Assembly: GCA_964613215.1 (NCBI GenBank)
Contig: CAZTHK010000023.1
Location: 1-57,561 of the forward strand
DNA length: 57,561 nucleotides
Source of the DNA: CAZTHK01 sp964613215
GTDB lineage: Bacteria > Krumholzibacteriota > Krumholzibacteriia > Krumholzibacteriales > CAZTHK01
Direction of reading: 5' to 3'
A model generated the notes under the pieces. That model had not been told where the DNA came from, did not search any database, and saw only the letters and a program-made list of their open reading frames with translations. Positions 33,642 to 42,561 of this stretch are shown in pieces (position 1 is the first letter of the stretch; the number at the start of each line of letters is the position of its first letter). The translations under genes and the position numbers were made by a program.

Positions 33642-34550
33642 TCATCTTCGACCCATTTCCACCAGGCGGAGGTGAACCTGTTTTATAAATTCCGGAGTGG
33701 TGCCGCAGCAGCCTCCCACCGCATTGGCTCCCTCCCGGACAATCTTCTCCATGTCGGCCGCAAATTCATCCGGCTTCTGCCGGTATACCTCCCTCCCCCG
33801 CTTCATCTCCGGAGAGCCGGCGTTGGGCTGAAATAGCAGGGGCTCTCCGGCAAGTTCCCTCATCAGGGAAGCCAGCCCCATCATATCACTGCTGGAAACA
33901 CTGCAGTTGGCGCCTATTACATCCGCTCCTTCCCCCGGGAGAACCTCTACCGCTTCCTCCGGAGTATTCCCCATCATGGTAAAGTATCCGTTGGGCTTGC
34001 GGTCGAAGGTCATCTCCGCCACCACCGGTTTGTTGGATACCTCCCGGATGGCCCTCAATGCTTCCACCGCTTCCCTGATATCATACATGGTCTCTATCAG
34101 AAAGAGATCGACCCCCTCCTGTTCCAGAGCGGATGCCTGTTCCCGGAAAGTCCTCCGCGCCCTCTCCGGCTTCAGGCTCCCTACCGGCGGGAAGAACTGC
34201 CCGGTGGGCCCTATATCCCCCGCCACAAACCTGTTCTCCTCTCCCAGCTCATCCATTACCTCCCGGACCAGATTGACTGCCTCCCGGTTAATCCGGTCGA
34301 CCTCCCCCTTCATCCCGGAAGAAGATGCCGACAGCTTGAGTCCGGTGGCACCGAAGGTATTGGTCTGAACAACCTCAGCCCCCGCCTGAAAGTACTTACG
34401 GTGGACCTCTTTGACCTTCCGGGGATGCTTAAGGTTCCACTCTTCGGGAGGCTGCCCCATCTTAAGGCCGGCCGATATAAGCATGGTGCCCATGCCGCCG
34501 TCGAACAGTAAGACCTTTCTTTGAAAAAGCTCTCTGAGATTATCACCCAT
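33642..34550 (-). CDS. Homocysteine S-methyltransferase (MetH N-terminal domain type)
   Basis: This 302-residue protein is a stand-alone homocysteine-binding barrel: L-F-D-G-G-M-G-T-M-L near the start, then the V-Q-T-N-T-F-G-A motif. The zinc ligands are seen in G-A-N-C-S and the C-terminal V-G-G-C-C-G-T-T-P. It should transfer a methyl group from the corrinoid protein to homocysteine. No pterin-binding (methyl-THF) domain is attached or nearby. I chose the ATG at 34550, which has AAGGA just before it. The gene follows the corrinoid protein by 97 bases. Confidence 0.9.
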   Translation of the reverse strand: MGDNLRELFQRKVLLFDGGMGTMLISAGLKMGQPPEEWNLKHPRKVKEVHRKYFQAGAEVVQTNTFGATGLKLSASSSGMKGEVDRINREAVNLVREVMDELGEENRFVAGDIGPTGQFFPPVGSLKPERARRTFREQASALEQEGVDLFLIETMYDIREAVEALRAIREVSNKPVVAEMTFDRKPNGYFTMMGNTPEEAVEVLPGEGADVIGANCSVSSSDMMGLASLMRELAGEPLLFQPNAGSPEMKRGREVYRQKPDEFAADMEKIVREGANAVGGCCGTTPEFIKQVHLRLVEMGRR

Positions 34551-34647
34551 GATTAATCCTTCCCCGGCTGACTGCTCCCCCTCCACACCTGCCACTCCAG
34601 GTGTCCGGTTAAAGTCTATTTCAGCAAACCAGAATCTCCGGCCCCGT

Positions 34648-35286
34648 TCATACCACCAGTTTCCTGGCCATGCTCACTGCCTCCACCGCATCCCCGGCAT
34701 ACCCATCCGCTCCGATCTCATCTGCCCACTTCCGGCTGCAGGGCGCTCCCCCTACCATAACCCGGGGCCTATCTTTAACCCGTCTCGCCTTCATCTCCTC
34801 AATCAGACGTTTCTGCCCCGGCATGGTGGTGGTCAACAGGGCTGAAACAGCCAGGCAATCAACCCCTCCCTTCTCCACCTCCTCCAGAAATGCCTCCACC
34901 GGTACATCCGCCCCCAGGTCGGTGACCCGGAACCCATTGGCAGAAAGCATGGTAGCTACCAGAGTTTTCCCTATGTCATGGATATCCCCTTCGATGGTAC
35001 CAATAACCACATGAGCCCCCTGCCCATCAGAATGGTCAGCGCCTAATTCAGGCTGCAGAACCGCCATTGCCTTTTTCATCGCCTCCGCCCCCATTACCAG
35101 CTCGGGCAGGAAGATCTCCCCGTCTTCCCACATCCGGCCCACCCTTCTTATCCCGGCAACGAATCCCTTATCGATCACCTCCATAACAGAAAAATCCTTC
35201 TGAATGGCCTCCCGGGCCAGTCTTTCCGCTTCCTTCCCTTTGAAACCGGAAACAGAATCAGCACAGCTTTTGAGAAATTCCTCCAT
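34648..35286 (-). CDS. Corrinoid (B12-binding) methyltransferase protein
   Basis: This 212-residue protein has an N-terminal four-helix cap (residues 1-85) and a cobalamin-binding Rossmann domain with the G-D-I-H-D-I-G-K motif, whose histidine binds cobalt. The S-A-L-L-T-T-T motif and a C-terminal V-G-G-A-P motif follow. It is the methyl shuttle of MtbC/MtmC-type systems. The start at 35286 has GGAGAG upstream. It is the first gene of the corrinoid group, preceded by a possible pseudoknot at 35349-35392. Confidence 0.92.
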   Translation of the reverse strand: MEEFLKSCADSVSGFKGKEAERLAREAIQKDFSVMEVIDKGFVAGIRRVGRMWEDGEIFLPELVMGAEAMKKAMAVLQPELGADHSDGQGAHVVIGTIEGDIHDIGKTLVATMLSANGFRVTDLGADVPVEAFLEEVEKGGVDCLAVSALLTTTMPGQKRLIEEMKARRVKDRPRVMVGGAPCSRKWADEIGADGYAGDAVEAVSMARKLVV

Positions 35287-35348
35287 ATTTAACTCTCCGT
35301 TTCTAATCCCGCCGGAAACCCGCCTCCATTCCGGCGTCAATTTCTGAA

Positions 35349-35392
35349 ATCCGGCACGGCAGTTGCATTCTCTTGAACCGGATATTGCAACT
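35349..35392 (-). promoter_or_regulatory. Possible H-type pseudoknot in the leader of the corrinoid operon
   Basis: On the minus strand AGTTGCA (35392-35386), ATCCGG (35383-35378), TGCAACT (35367-35361) and CCGGAT (35354-35349) occur in this order, so helix one (7 bp) and helix two (6 bp) interlock. It ends 63 bases before the start of the corrinoid protein. I know of no named motif that fits. Confidence 0.3.
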
Positions 35393-35534
35393 TGACCGGG
35401 CGCATGGTATCTCCGAATTAAAGACTACCGAACCCCCGAAGGCCGACCAGCTTGGAGGTTAAACGCCCGGCCAAATATCCCCGGTCTCCGCGAAGGTTTT
35501 TTCAGGCCGACACCTGGACCGGGTGATTTGATTT

Positions 35535-37232
35535 TTATATCCTTCCCCGTTCACTTTCTCCCTGATCAAATCTATCCTCAATCTCAAACCGGGGGACTAT
35601 ATCAACCGGCAGATCCTTCAATCTGGATATGGAAGATTCAACCTCTTCTCCCATTTCCCCGTATTTTCGAATAAATTCCCTGGCGCCCTGATAATCCCCC
35701 CTTGCCTGAATCATCAATATCTGGTGAAGCAGCTCCTCACAGACTTCCGGAACCTTCTCTATATCAACGGACCAGCGTCCTGTCCGGGAATCATAACTGT
35801 AAACGTCCTGTTCTTTGAAGTAATTGAAGATAATCATATTGGCCCGTCCGTGCGCTTCTTCGACCCCGAATCTGACCGATCTGAAAAATCCTGCCAGAAA
35901 GGTTACTGCTACCTCATTCTTCAGGGAAGGCGGGAAGAACCCATCCTCTATAATATAATAAATATTATACTCCCCGCCAACATCTGCTTTTGTTTCTTCG
36001 ATAGCCGAGTTCGCCTCCTTGAGAGCCCTGTCCACGGTTATCCGGCTGCCATCCGGCAGAGTTACCCTGCCCGGTCCCAGTCCGTGAGTAAACTCGTGCA
36101 GCAGTATATGATTGAAATATGCATTGAAGGTTACCAGGGGCAACTGCTCCTTATCCACCAGGATACGGGCGATGGGCATAAGTATCCCGTCGAACTTGGC
36201 ATGACAGATATTACGCAGCATTACCTTCTTGCAGCCTTTCGCCTCTCTCACCCTCTCGTCGTTGGGAAGGTTGAAGGCCAGGGTCTGAACACCCGCCCTG
36301 GTATCTCCCGCAGAGAAGACCAGGTCGGCCACTACGATGGGGGAAGAGGTTCCCCTCTCGAAATTCTTGTACCGGTCATCTATGGGAAGGTTCCTCTCCA
36401 GTTCGGTCAGATATCCCTTCAATCCCTCCAGCTTCTTGCTCTCCTGGGGATCCCTGATGCAGAGGAAGGATTCGAAGGCGGCTTTATAACCGAACAGTTT
36501 GTCTTCATAGACTTCATATGGTCCTATGGTTATATCAATCAGATTGTTCCGGACATCCATCCAGGCCATATTGCTTTCGAAATACCGGTTGGTTTTGAAT
36601 GCTTTGGCCCTGGATGCCAGAAACTCCGCCAGCGACTCATTCCCGGTCAGCCAGGCCGCCTTCTTCAGGTGCCGGGCCGCCTTCTCCAGGGGCTCCCGGT
36701 AAGCTTCAGAATATGGTACCGCCTTCAGCCCCCCCTGTTCCGTTCTCCTTATCACGGTGTAATGGCTCTGGAAGCTCTCTTTATCCTCCGGGTGCTCCCG
36801 GATCCAGCTCTTGAATTCCTCTCTGGTCATATCGGGGGGATAGTAATTGGCCCCCTCCGGTTTGGGCTGAGTTCCGATAAAAGGCCGGTCCGAAGCAAGC
36901 CTGTCCCAGGGACCGAAGTTTATCTTGAAGAATTTCAAAAGCTCCTGATCCCCTTTTTCCCGGAGATCCTGCAGTACCTCGAAATTGCCCCGGTAGACCT
37001 GTTCCAGAAAGATGGTATCCATCTGCCTGCTGGCCAGATAAAGCTCTTTCAGAACCTCCATATCCTTTTTTTCCAGAACTTCCCAGGGAACCTCGATAGT
37101 TATGGGAGCATAAGATTCCAGTCTCTCTGCCACCGGCTTAATCACTTTCTCCTCCTTCTCTTCCTCTCCGCCGCATCCCGCCCATCCCGCTATTGCCAGA
37201 ATCAAGATAACTGCTGCCATCCTTCTCAACAT
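35535..37232 (-). CDS. M49-like zinc metallopeptidase lipoprotein
   Basis: This 565-residue protein has an N-terminal lipoprotein signal (A-V-I-L-I-L-A-I-A-G-W-A-G-C) followed by a charged linker. A zinc motif, L-H-E-F-T-H-G-L-G-P-G, stands near residue 378 and a second motif, E-E-T-K-A-D-V-G-G, follows about 35 residues later, giving the third ligand. This layout resembles dipeptidyl peptidase III (M49) relatives, although animal DPP III has HExxxH; here the first motif is HExxH. It is expected to act on peptides at the membrane surface. It stands alone, between the corrinoid operon and the kinase pair. Confidence 0.75.
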   Translation of the reverse strand: MLRRMAAVILILAIAGWAGCGGEEEKEEKVIKPVAERLESYAPITIEVPWEVLEKKDMEVLKELYLASRQMDTIFLEQVYRGNFEVLQDLREKGDQELLKFFKINFGPWDRLASDRPFIGTQPKPEGANYYPPDMTREEFKSWIREHPEDKESFQSHYTVIRRTEQGGLKAVPYSEAYREPLEKAARHLKKAAWLTGNESLAEFLASRAKAFKTNRYFESNMAWMDVRNNLIDITIGPYEVYEDKLFGYKAAFESFLCIRDPQESKKLEGLKGYLTELERNLPIDDRYKNFERGTSSPIVVADLVFSAGDTRAGVQTLAFNLPNDERVREAKGCKKVMLRNICHAKFDGILMPIARILVDKEQLPLVTFNAYFNHILLHEFTHGLGPGRVTLPDGSRITVDRALKEANSAIEETKADVGGEYNIYYIIEDGFFPPSLKNEVAVTFLAGFFRSVRFGVEEAHGRANMIIFNYFKEQDVYSYDSRTGRWSVDIEKVPEVCEELLHQILMIQARGDYQGAREFIRKYGEMGEEVESSISRLKDLPVDIVPRFEIEDRFDQGESERGRI

Positions 37233-37295
37233 TATTAACCTCCCCGGTATTAAAAAATACTAAAATCCAACCTCATTGCTCCGGCCCCTCTAACT

Positions 37296-38876
37296 TCAGC
37301 CGGTTCGTCCCAGTACCCTCTTTACCTCTATGGCAAGTTTCTCCATGGAATAGGGCTTCTGAATAAAATCTATCCATTGGTCCTTCATTACCTCTTCGCC
37401 AATGAAAGACTCATTGTATCCGCTGGATATTATTACCCTGGTATCCTCCCTGATCTCCCTGATACTCTTGAGCACCTCCTTCCCACTGGCGTGGGGCATT
37501 ATCACATCCAGGATCACCAGCGCAATTTCATCCTGATTCTCCCTGAATGCCTTTATTCCCTCCCTGGCTCCCCCTGCCACCAGAGGAATATAGTTGAGCT
37601 TCTCCAGCATATCCCTGGCCAGTTCTCTCACCATGGGCTCGTCATCGATAACAAGTATCTTCTCTCCGTTCCCCTGGGGAACTTCCACCCTTCCCTCCTC
37701 CTCACTGTCCGCCGGCGCAGAACCGGAGGCAGCCGGCAGATATATATTGAATACCGATCCCTCTCCCACCTCACTGTACACATTTATGAACCCCCCATGG
37801 TTATTGATTATACCATAAACCATACTCAGCCCCAATCCGGTGCCTTCCGAGCGTTCCCTGGTGGTAAAGAATGGCTCGAATATCTTCTCCATGGTCTCAC
37901 GGTCCATTCCGATTCCGGTATCCGCTACGGATATCTTTACATAGTTACCCTTCTCCATATTCAGATCGATTTTGGGCTGTGTTTCTCTGATCTGCACATT
38001 CTCGCTGGAAACCATCAGCTTCCCCCCCTCCGGCATAGCATGCCTGGCATTCATACAGACATTCAGAAAGGCCTGCTCCAGCTGACCGGAAGAACCTGCG
38101 ACAGCATCGATATCCTCATCCAGATCGAGCTTTATCTCTATCTTTCTGTCGATGGTTCTCTCCAGGAGCTTGACCACCTCCTTGATCAGTACATTGCAGT
38201 TTACCAGCCTCTCCTCTGTTCCCCTGTCGCCTGAGAAGGTCAGCAGCCTCTCGGTCAGTTCAGAGGCCTTCCTGGCCGAACTTCTGACTATGTCCAGGTA
38301 GGACCTCAGTTCGTGATTCTCCCCCACCAGATCTATCATGAAGGTGGTATAACCCAGCACCCCCTCCAGCAGGTTGTTAAAATCGTGAGCTATTCCCCCC
38401 GCCATCTCACCCACTATCTCCATCCTCTGCGACCGCATAAGCAGGTTCTGGAGATGTTTCTTCTCGGTGTTATCGATCAGGAACTGAATAAATCCCTTGA
38501 ACTCTCCCTCTTCGCTGTACCGTGGAGTCATATTCAATATAAGATTCTTCTCTCCGCCCCCCTTCCTGACGATACATATCTCCAGATTCTCCAAACTCTC
38601 ACCATTCTTGATGGCCCGGCTGATAATCTTTTCTTCTTCGTTGCCGAAAATTTCCTCTCCGATCTTTTTTCCTGCCACATCATCGCTCCCGAAGCCGGTC
38701 AGCCTCTTCACCCCTCTGTTGGCAGTCCGGTATATCCCCTTCTCATCCAGAACAGCTATTCCCACCGTCCGGTTATCAAAAACAGCTCTCATTATCTCCA
38801 GGAATTCCCTGTCCTGGTTGTCTGCGTATTGTTCCTTTGAAAGTTGGGTAGAATCGGCATCATTCCTGTGAACCAT
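37296..38876 (-). CDS. Hybrid histidine kinase: PAS, HisKA/HATPase, C-terminal receiver
   Basis: This 526-residue protein has no membrane segment. Residues 25-145 form a PAS domain. The phosphoacceptor box is G-G-I-A-H-D-F-N-N-L-L-E-G-V near residue 165. The ATPase domain has N-A-R-H-A-M and G-T-G-L-G-L-S-M-V. Residues 405-526 are a receiver domain with the phosphoacceptor in L-V-I-L-D-V-I-M-P and the lysine in I-Q-K-P-Y. Kinases of the HDFNN class often end in a receiver. It follows the related kinase gene by 14 bases; no DNA-binding regulator is adjacent, so the output is unknown. Confidence 0.9.
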   Translation of the reverse strand: MVHRNDADSTQLSKEQYADNQDREFLEIMRAVFDNRTVGIAVLDEKGIYRTANRGVKRLTGFGSDDVAGKKIGEEIFGNEEEKIISRAIKNGESLENLEICIVRKGGGEKNLILNMTPRYSEEGEFKGFIQFLIDNTEKKHLQNLLMRSQRMEIVGEMAGGIAHDFNNLLEGVLGYTTFMIDLVGENHELRSYLDIVRSSARKASELTERLLTFSGDRGTEERLVNCNVLIKEVVKLLERTIDRKIEIKLDLDEDIDAVAGSSGQLEQAFLNVCMNARHAMPEGGKLMVSSENVQIRETQPKIDLNMEKGNYVKISVADTGIGMDRETMEKIFEPFFTTRERSEGTGLGLSMVYGIINNHGGFINVYSEVGEGSVFNIYLPAASGSAPADSEEEGRVEVPQGNGEKILVIDDEPMVRELARDMLEKLNYIPLVAGGAREGIKAFRENQDEIALVILDVIMPHASGKEVLKSIREIREDTRVIISSGYNESFIGEEVMKDQWIDFIQKPYSMEKLAIEVKRVLGRTG

Positions 38877-38890
38877 ATGCCTTCTTCCTT

Positions 38891-41056
38891 TTAGGTTATC
38901 TCTTCACGGCTTTCCAGCGCCTCTTCCACGGCTACAGAAAGGTTGCCCAGCCTGTATGGCTTCTTCAGGAAAGATTTGGCCCCATCCGACATCAACCTCT
39001 GTATCACAGAATCCTCGCTGTAAGCGCTTGAGATGATCACCGGCAGTTGAGGATGATTCTCCTTGAGCGCATAAAACACCTCCTGGCCGTTCATTTCCGG
39101 CATCACCAGATCAAGAATTACCAGGTCCACATCCCCCTCCTCCACTATCTCCAGTGCTTCCCTGCCCCCCGGCGCAGTTACCGGCTTGAATCCCAGCCTC
39201 TCTATCATGTCCGAGGCAAGACTGCAGACTATCTTCTCATCGTCCACCACCAGGACAGTCTTAACCTCATCCCTTTCAGGGGTAAGGCCGTTCCTGCCAG
39301 AGGTAACCCTCTCGGTGGTCAGGGGAAGAAGAATAACAGCCCGGGTTCCCTCTCCTGCCTTACTCTTAATGGTAAGAGTCCCCCGGTGTCCCTTTATTAT
39401 CCCGGATGCAACCGGCAGCCCCAGCCCCCGCCTTCCCTTCTCCCGCTTGGTGGTAAAAAAGGGCTCCTCCGCCCGTTTAAGAACCTCCGCTTCCATCCCA
39501 CCACCCCTGTCCTCCACCTCTATCCTGAGATAATCCCCGCTGTTCATCCCCTCTCTGAATTCCTTGTTTTCCCTTCCCAGACGGATAATTTCCGTCCTGA
39601 CCCTTATCTCTCCTTCCCCCGGCATGGAATCCCGTGCATTCTTGCACAGGCACATAAGCGCCTCGTATAGCTGGCCCGGGTCCCCCTTCACATTCATCAC
39701 CTCCGCCCTGAATTCCTTGGCCACCGATATATGGTCCATGGGCATGATACAGCTCTTGCATACCCTCTCCAGTATGTCCTTCATATCCACTACTTCTATA
39801 ACATGGTTGCCTCTTCTGGATATGGAGAGTATCTGCTGGGTCAGCTTGGCTGCGCGGGCTCCGGCCTTCTCCAGCTTCATCAGCTGCCTGACCCGCTCGT
39901 CCTTGGGGGGGAGGGAATTCCGTACCAGGGATGAATACCCTATCATGGCACCGATAAGATTATTGAAATCGTGCGAGACCGATGCAGCCAGATTGGCTAT
40001 CCCCTCCATCCTCTTCTCATCCATAGCGCTCTTCTCCAGCAGGCTCCGCTCACTGATATCATTAACCGTCCCCCTCAGCACCCGCTTGCCCTTGTACTCT
40101 ACCACATACAGGCTTATCTCCACCTCCTTGTCGCTATCGCAAAGGCGGTATGCATGAAAGTAGCTCCTGGTGCTTAGTTCATCCTCCTTAAGCAGTTCTT
40201 CCACCACATTCCGGAAGTGATCCCGGTCTGACGGCTCCAGGTAATCTTCCAGGGGGGTTCCGATGAGATTTTCTGCAGGCCTGCCTATAATTCGCGGGAA
40301 ATACCTGCTGAAAAACTCGAGCTTTCCATCCACCAGCAGGAAAAAGGCCTGCTCGCAGCTGTCGGTAATGGATTGATATTTGGATAATTGATTTTTCAGA
40401 GACCGGTTCTTCAGCCTGGTCTCCAGTGAAACCGATATTATTCCCTCCAGCTGGTCCAGCACCTCCATTTTCTTCCCGGTCATTCTGCCTTCGTACTTAT
40501 ACAATCCCATCAAGAGGGGATTCCCGTCGGACCCCTTCATGGAACTGAAGATATATCTGTTTCTTTTTGTATTTTTTATATTTATCACCGCTGAAGTCAC
40601 TGTTTCGGATGAAAACAGTCCTTCCTCCCCCATCATCTTCACCAGGGAGATGGTCTCCCTCTTGCTCAGGTTGACAGATCCCTTCTTGAAAATTTCTGTT
40701 ATCCAGGAATCTATCTTATCCGACTGCCCCCTCCGGTATTCCTTCCCCACCAGATAATGGTAGTCTGAATCCCCGGACAGCATCGACCCTATCCTGTATT
40801 TGCCCTCCGGGGCATCGAAGTAGATGAGTGAAACCAGATTGAATCCGAAAGTTTGCTTGATATAAGCGGAGGTGTTTTTGAGGGCGGTGTACAGATTGCC
40901 GCCCGCAAGTATCTCCTTCATTATCAGGAGTGAACCTCCCGGATGGGGAAGAAAACGTCCTTCTTCTCCGGAGATGGAGGAAACCGCAGCTTTCCCCTTC
41001 TTCCCCTTTCTGCTTCCTTTCTGTTTTTCCCGGCTGGTAGATTTCGAAGTTGTCAT
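38891..41056 (-). CDS. Hybrid histidine kinase: GAF-like, PAS, HisKA/HATPase, C-terminal receiver
   Basis: This 721-residue soluble protein starts with a basic segment. A GAF-like sensor (residues 45-215), a PAS domain (about 225-345), an H-box S-V-S-H-D-F-N-N-L-I-G-A-M near residue 362 and an ATPase with G-L-G-L-P-V-A-S-G follow. A receiver domain occupies the last 120 residues, with L-V-I-L-D-L-V-M-P and L-K-K-P-Y. The end resembles the kinase downstream, so the pair may have come from duplication with different sensors. Both are transcribed as one unit. Confidence 0.9.
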   Translation of the reverse strand: MTTSKSTSREKQKGSRKGKKGKAAVSSISGEEGRFLPHPGGSLLIMKEILAGGNLYTALKNTSAYIKQTFGFNLVSLIYFDAPEGKYRIGSMLSGDSDYHYLVGKEYRRGQSDKIDSWITEIFKKGSVNLSKRETISLVKMMGEEGLFSSETVTSAVINIKNTKRNRYIFSSMKGSDGNPLLMGLYKYEGRMTGKKMEVLDQLEGIISVSLETRLKNRSLKNQLSKYQSITDSCEQAFFLLVDGKLEFFSRYFPRIIGRPAENLIGTPLEDYLEPSDRDHFRNVVEELLKEDELSTRSYFHAYRLCDSDKEVEISLYVVEYKGKRVLRGTVNDISERSLLEKSAMDEKRMEGIANLAASVSHDFNNLIGAMIGYSSLVRNSLPPKDERVRQLMKLEKAGARAAKLTQQILSISRRGNHVIEVVDMKDILERVCKSCIMPMDHISVAKEFRAEVMNVKGDPGQLYEALMCLCKNARDSMPGEGEIRVRTEIIRLGRENKEFREGMNSGDYLRIEVEDRGGGMEAEVLKRAEEPFFTTKREKGRRGLGLPVASGIIKGHRGTLTIKSKAGEGTRAVILLPLTTERVTSGRNGLTPERDEVKTVLVVDDEKIVCSLASDMIERLGFKPVTAPGGREALEIVEEGDVDLVILDLVMPEMNGQEVFYALKENHPQLPVIISSAYSEDSVIQRLMSDGAKSFLKKPYRLGNLSVAVEEALESREEIT

Positions 41057-41218
41057 CCCGGTGAAACCCCTCTTCTGGTTGATAGGTTATCTACTTGTCC
41101 CTGGCTCATAATAAATTATTTAACCAGAAATCTGTTGTCTTAGTCAAATGATTTTCACCGGTCGGGCAAGGGGGGAGGCTCACTTCAAATGCACTCCGTT
41201 CAGCCCCGGGGGCTATCC

Positions 41219-41671
41219 TCAGTCTTCCATCAAGACATTTTCGTCGTACTCTATTTCGAATCTGAGCTTGTGCCTGGCCTCCTCCTGAGCAAGCCCCAGC
41301 AGAACCTCCTTCAGGTTCTGGTCATCGGTGGCGGAGGCTAGATCCTGATACATTCTGAAAGCTTCCTTCTCTGATTTCATGGCAATTATCAGGGCCTGCT
41401 GGTAGTCGAGATCCTCACCCGGTTCCACATCCATCACATATTCGGCTATCTTGAGATCCATGACCTTTTCCTTCTCGGGAAGGAGCATCTCTCCCTCTTT
41501 TATCCTCAGCAGTTTCTTCTTATGCCCCTCTTCCTCCCTGGCGAAATCGCGGAATACCTTCTTCATATTCTCCCTGTTAACCTGCTCCGCCAGCCGGTTA
41601 TAGAAGTGGCAGGACCGCTCCTCCGACCTTATGGCATAATCGAGAATCTCATTGACGTTGTCGAACTTCAT
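41219..41671 (-). CDS. Ferritin-like/rubrerythrin-family protein 1
   Basis: This 150-residue protein is a four-helix bundle with two E-x6-Y-x-x-x-A/E-type helices carrying the carboxylate ligands: R-S-E-E-R-S-C-H-F-Y, E-E-E-G-H-K-K, K-S-E-K-E-A-F-R-M-Y and E-E-A-R-H-K. These fit a di-iron site as in rubrerythrins, but there is no rubredoxin domain. It may detoxify peroxide or store iron. I chose the ATG at 41671, which has AAGGAG upstream; an upstream frame adds 39 unlikely residues. Confidence 0.85.
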   Translation of the reverse strand: MKFDNVNEILDYAIRSEERSCHFYNRLAEQVNRENMKKVFRDFAREEEGHKKKLLRIKEGEMLLPEKEKVMDLKIAEYVMDVEPGEDLDYQQALIIAMKSEKEAFRMYQDLASATDDQNLKEVLLGLAQEEARHKLRFEIEYDENVLMED

Positions 41672-41791
41672 GTTTTTTCTCCTTGTTCTTGCTTCACCCC
41701 TGGCCGTTTCAGCAATGTCTCTCTTTCCATCCATCCCTTCCGGGTGAATCCGGTTTTTATCTTTACCGCTGTCTGTCAAATCATACACCCA

Positions 41792-42298
41792 TCACGGACC
41801 AAGATTCATCAAATGCTCTCCGCTGAGCAGATCATCCGAATCCATATCCTCATTCCTCTCCATCTGCCGGAACTCCACCTCCAGAAGAGCATAATGGCTC
41901 CTCTCCATGTTGGCCATGTAGTTGAGCAGGGATTTGCTGTTGGGATTACGCACCTTCCCTGCCAGCTCCCTGTAGAAATTCTCCGCCCGCTTCTCCCCCT
42001 CCATGGCTACTTCAAAAAGTTCCTTCAGAGAATGATCCTCCTCCAGGATGTCCTTAACCGACGGAATGGGTGAATTGGCAGGTGTTTTCAGATCAACCCC
42101 GGGGAAGGAGTCCTGGTATGCTTCCTCCAGGATCTGCTTATGTTTCTTCTCCTGAGTTATCAGAAAATCGAACTTCTCCTTAAGGGTCTCACTGTCCGTC
42201 TTCTCCTTCATTTTACTGTACAGATCGGCCGCCTCTATCTCAGATCTTATAGCTATGCTGAAGATCTCGACAGTGGTAAAGTCTCCTTCAATATTCAT
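41792..42298 (-). CDS. Ferritin-like/rubrerythrin-family protein 2
   Basis: This 168-residue protein is a paralogue of the downstream ferritin-like protein. It has R-S-E-I-E-A-A-D-L-Y and Q-E-K-K-H-K in the first half and E-G-E-K-R-A-E-N-F-Y and M-E-R-S-H-Y in the second, which supply the probable di-iron ligands. It also lacks a rubredoxin domain. The ATG at 42298 has GGAAGG upstream. The two genes lie 120 bases apart on the same strand. Anaerobes often use such proteins against peroxide. Confidence 0.82.
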   Translation of the reverse strand: MNIEGDFTTVEIFSIAIRSEIEAADLYSKMKEKTDSETLKEKFDFLITQEKKHKQILEEAYQDSFPGVDLKTPANSPIPSVKDILEEDHSLKELFEVAMEGEKRAENFYRELAGKVRNPNSKSLLNYMANMERSHYALLEVEFRQMERNEDMDSDDLLSGEHLMNLGP

Positions 42299-42484
42299 TT
42301 CACTACCTTCCGCTTTGATATGTCCTTTGCGGTCTGGTCCGCCCTTCCGGGCAACTGAACAGACCCCTTCTCCGGTCACTGCAATTAATCCCCGCCCTGA
42401 AACAGTTTAATATATAATTACCATATAACAAGAAAAAGTTGGAAATTTTGCCACTTCAGCAGCCGGCCATCTTCCATTTCTGCG

Positions 42485-42513
42485 TTGTCAAGGGGCGGCA
42501 AAAATTGTATGTT
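42485..42513 (+). promoter_or_regulatory. Candidate promoter of the PorG-like/GlnD-like pair
   Basis: TTGTCA (42485-42490), 17 bases and TATGTT (42508-42513) lie about 48 bases upstream of the start at 42562. Confidence 0.45.
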
Positions 42514-42561
42514 GATAACCAAACAGTGTTCGGTTTCTGCCGCCGGATTGGCAGGTATGGT

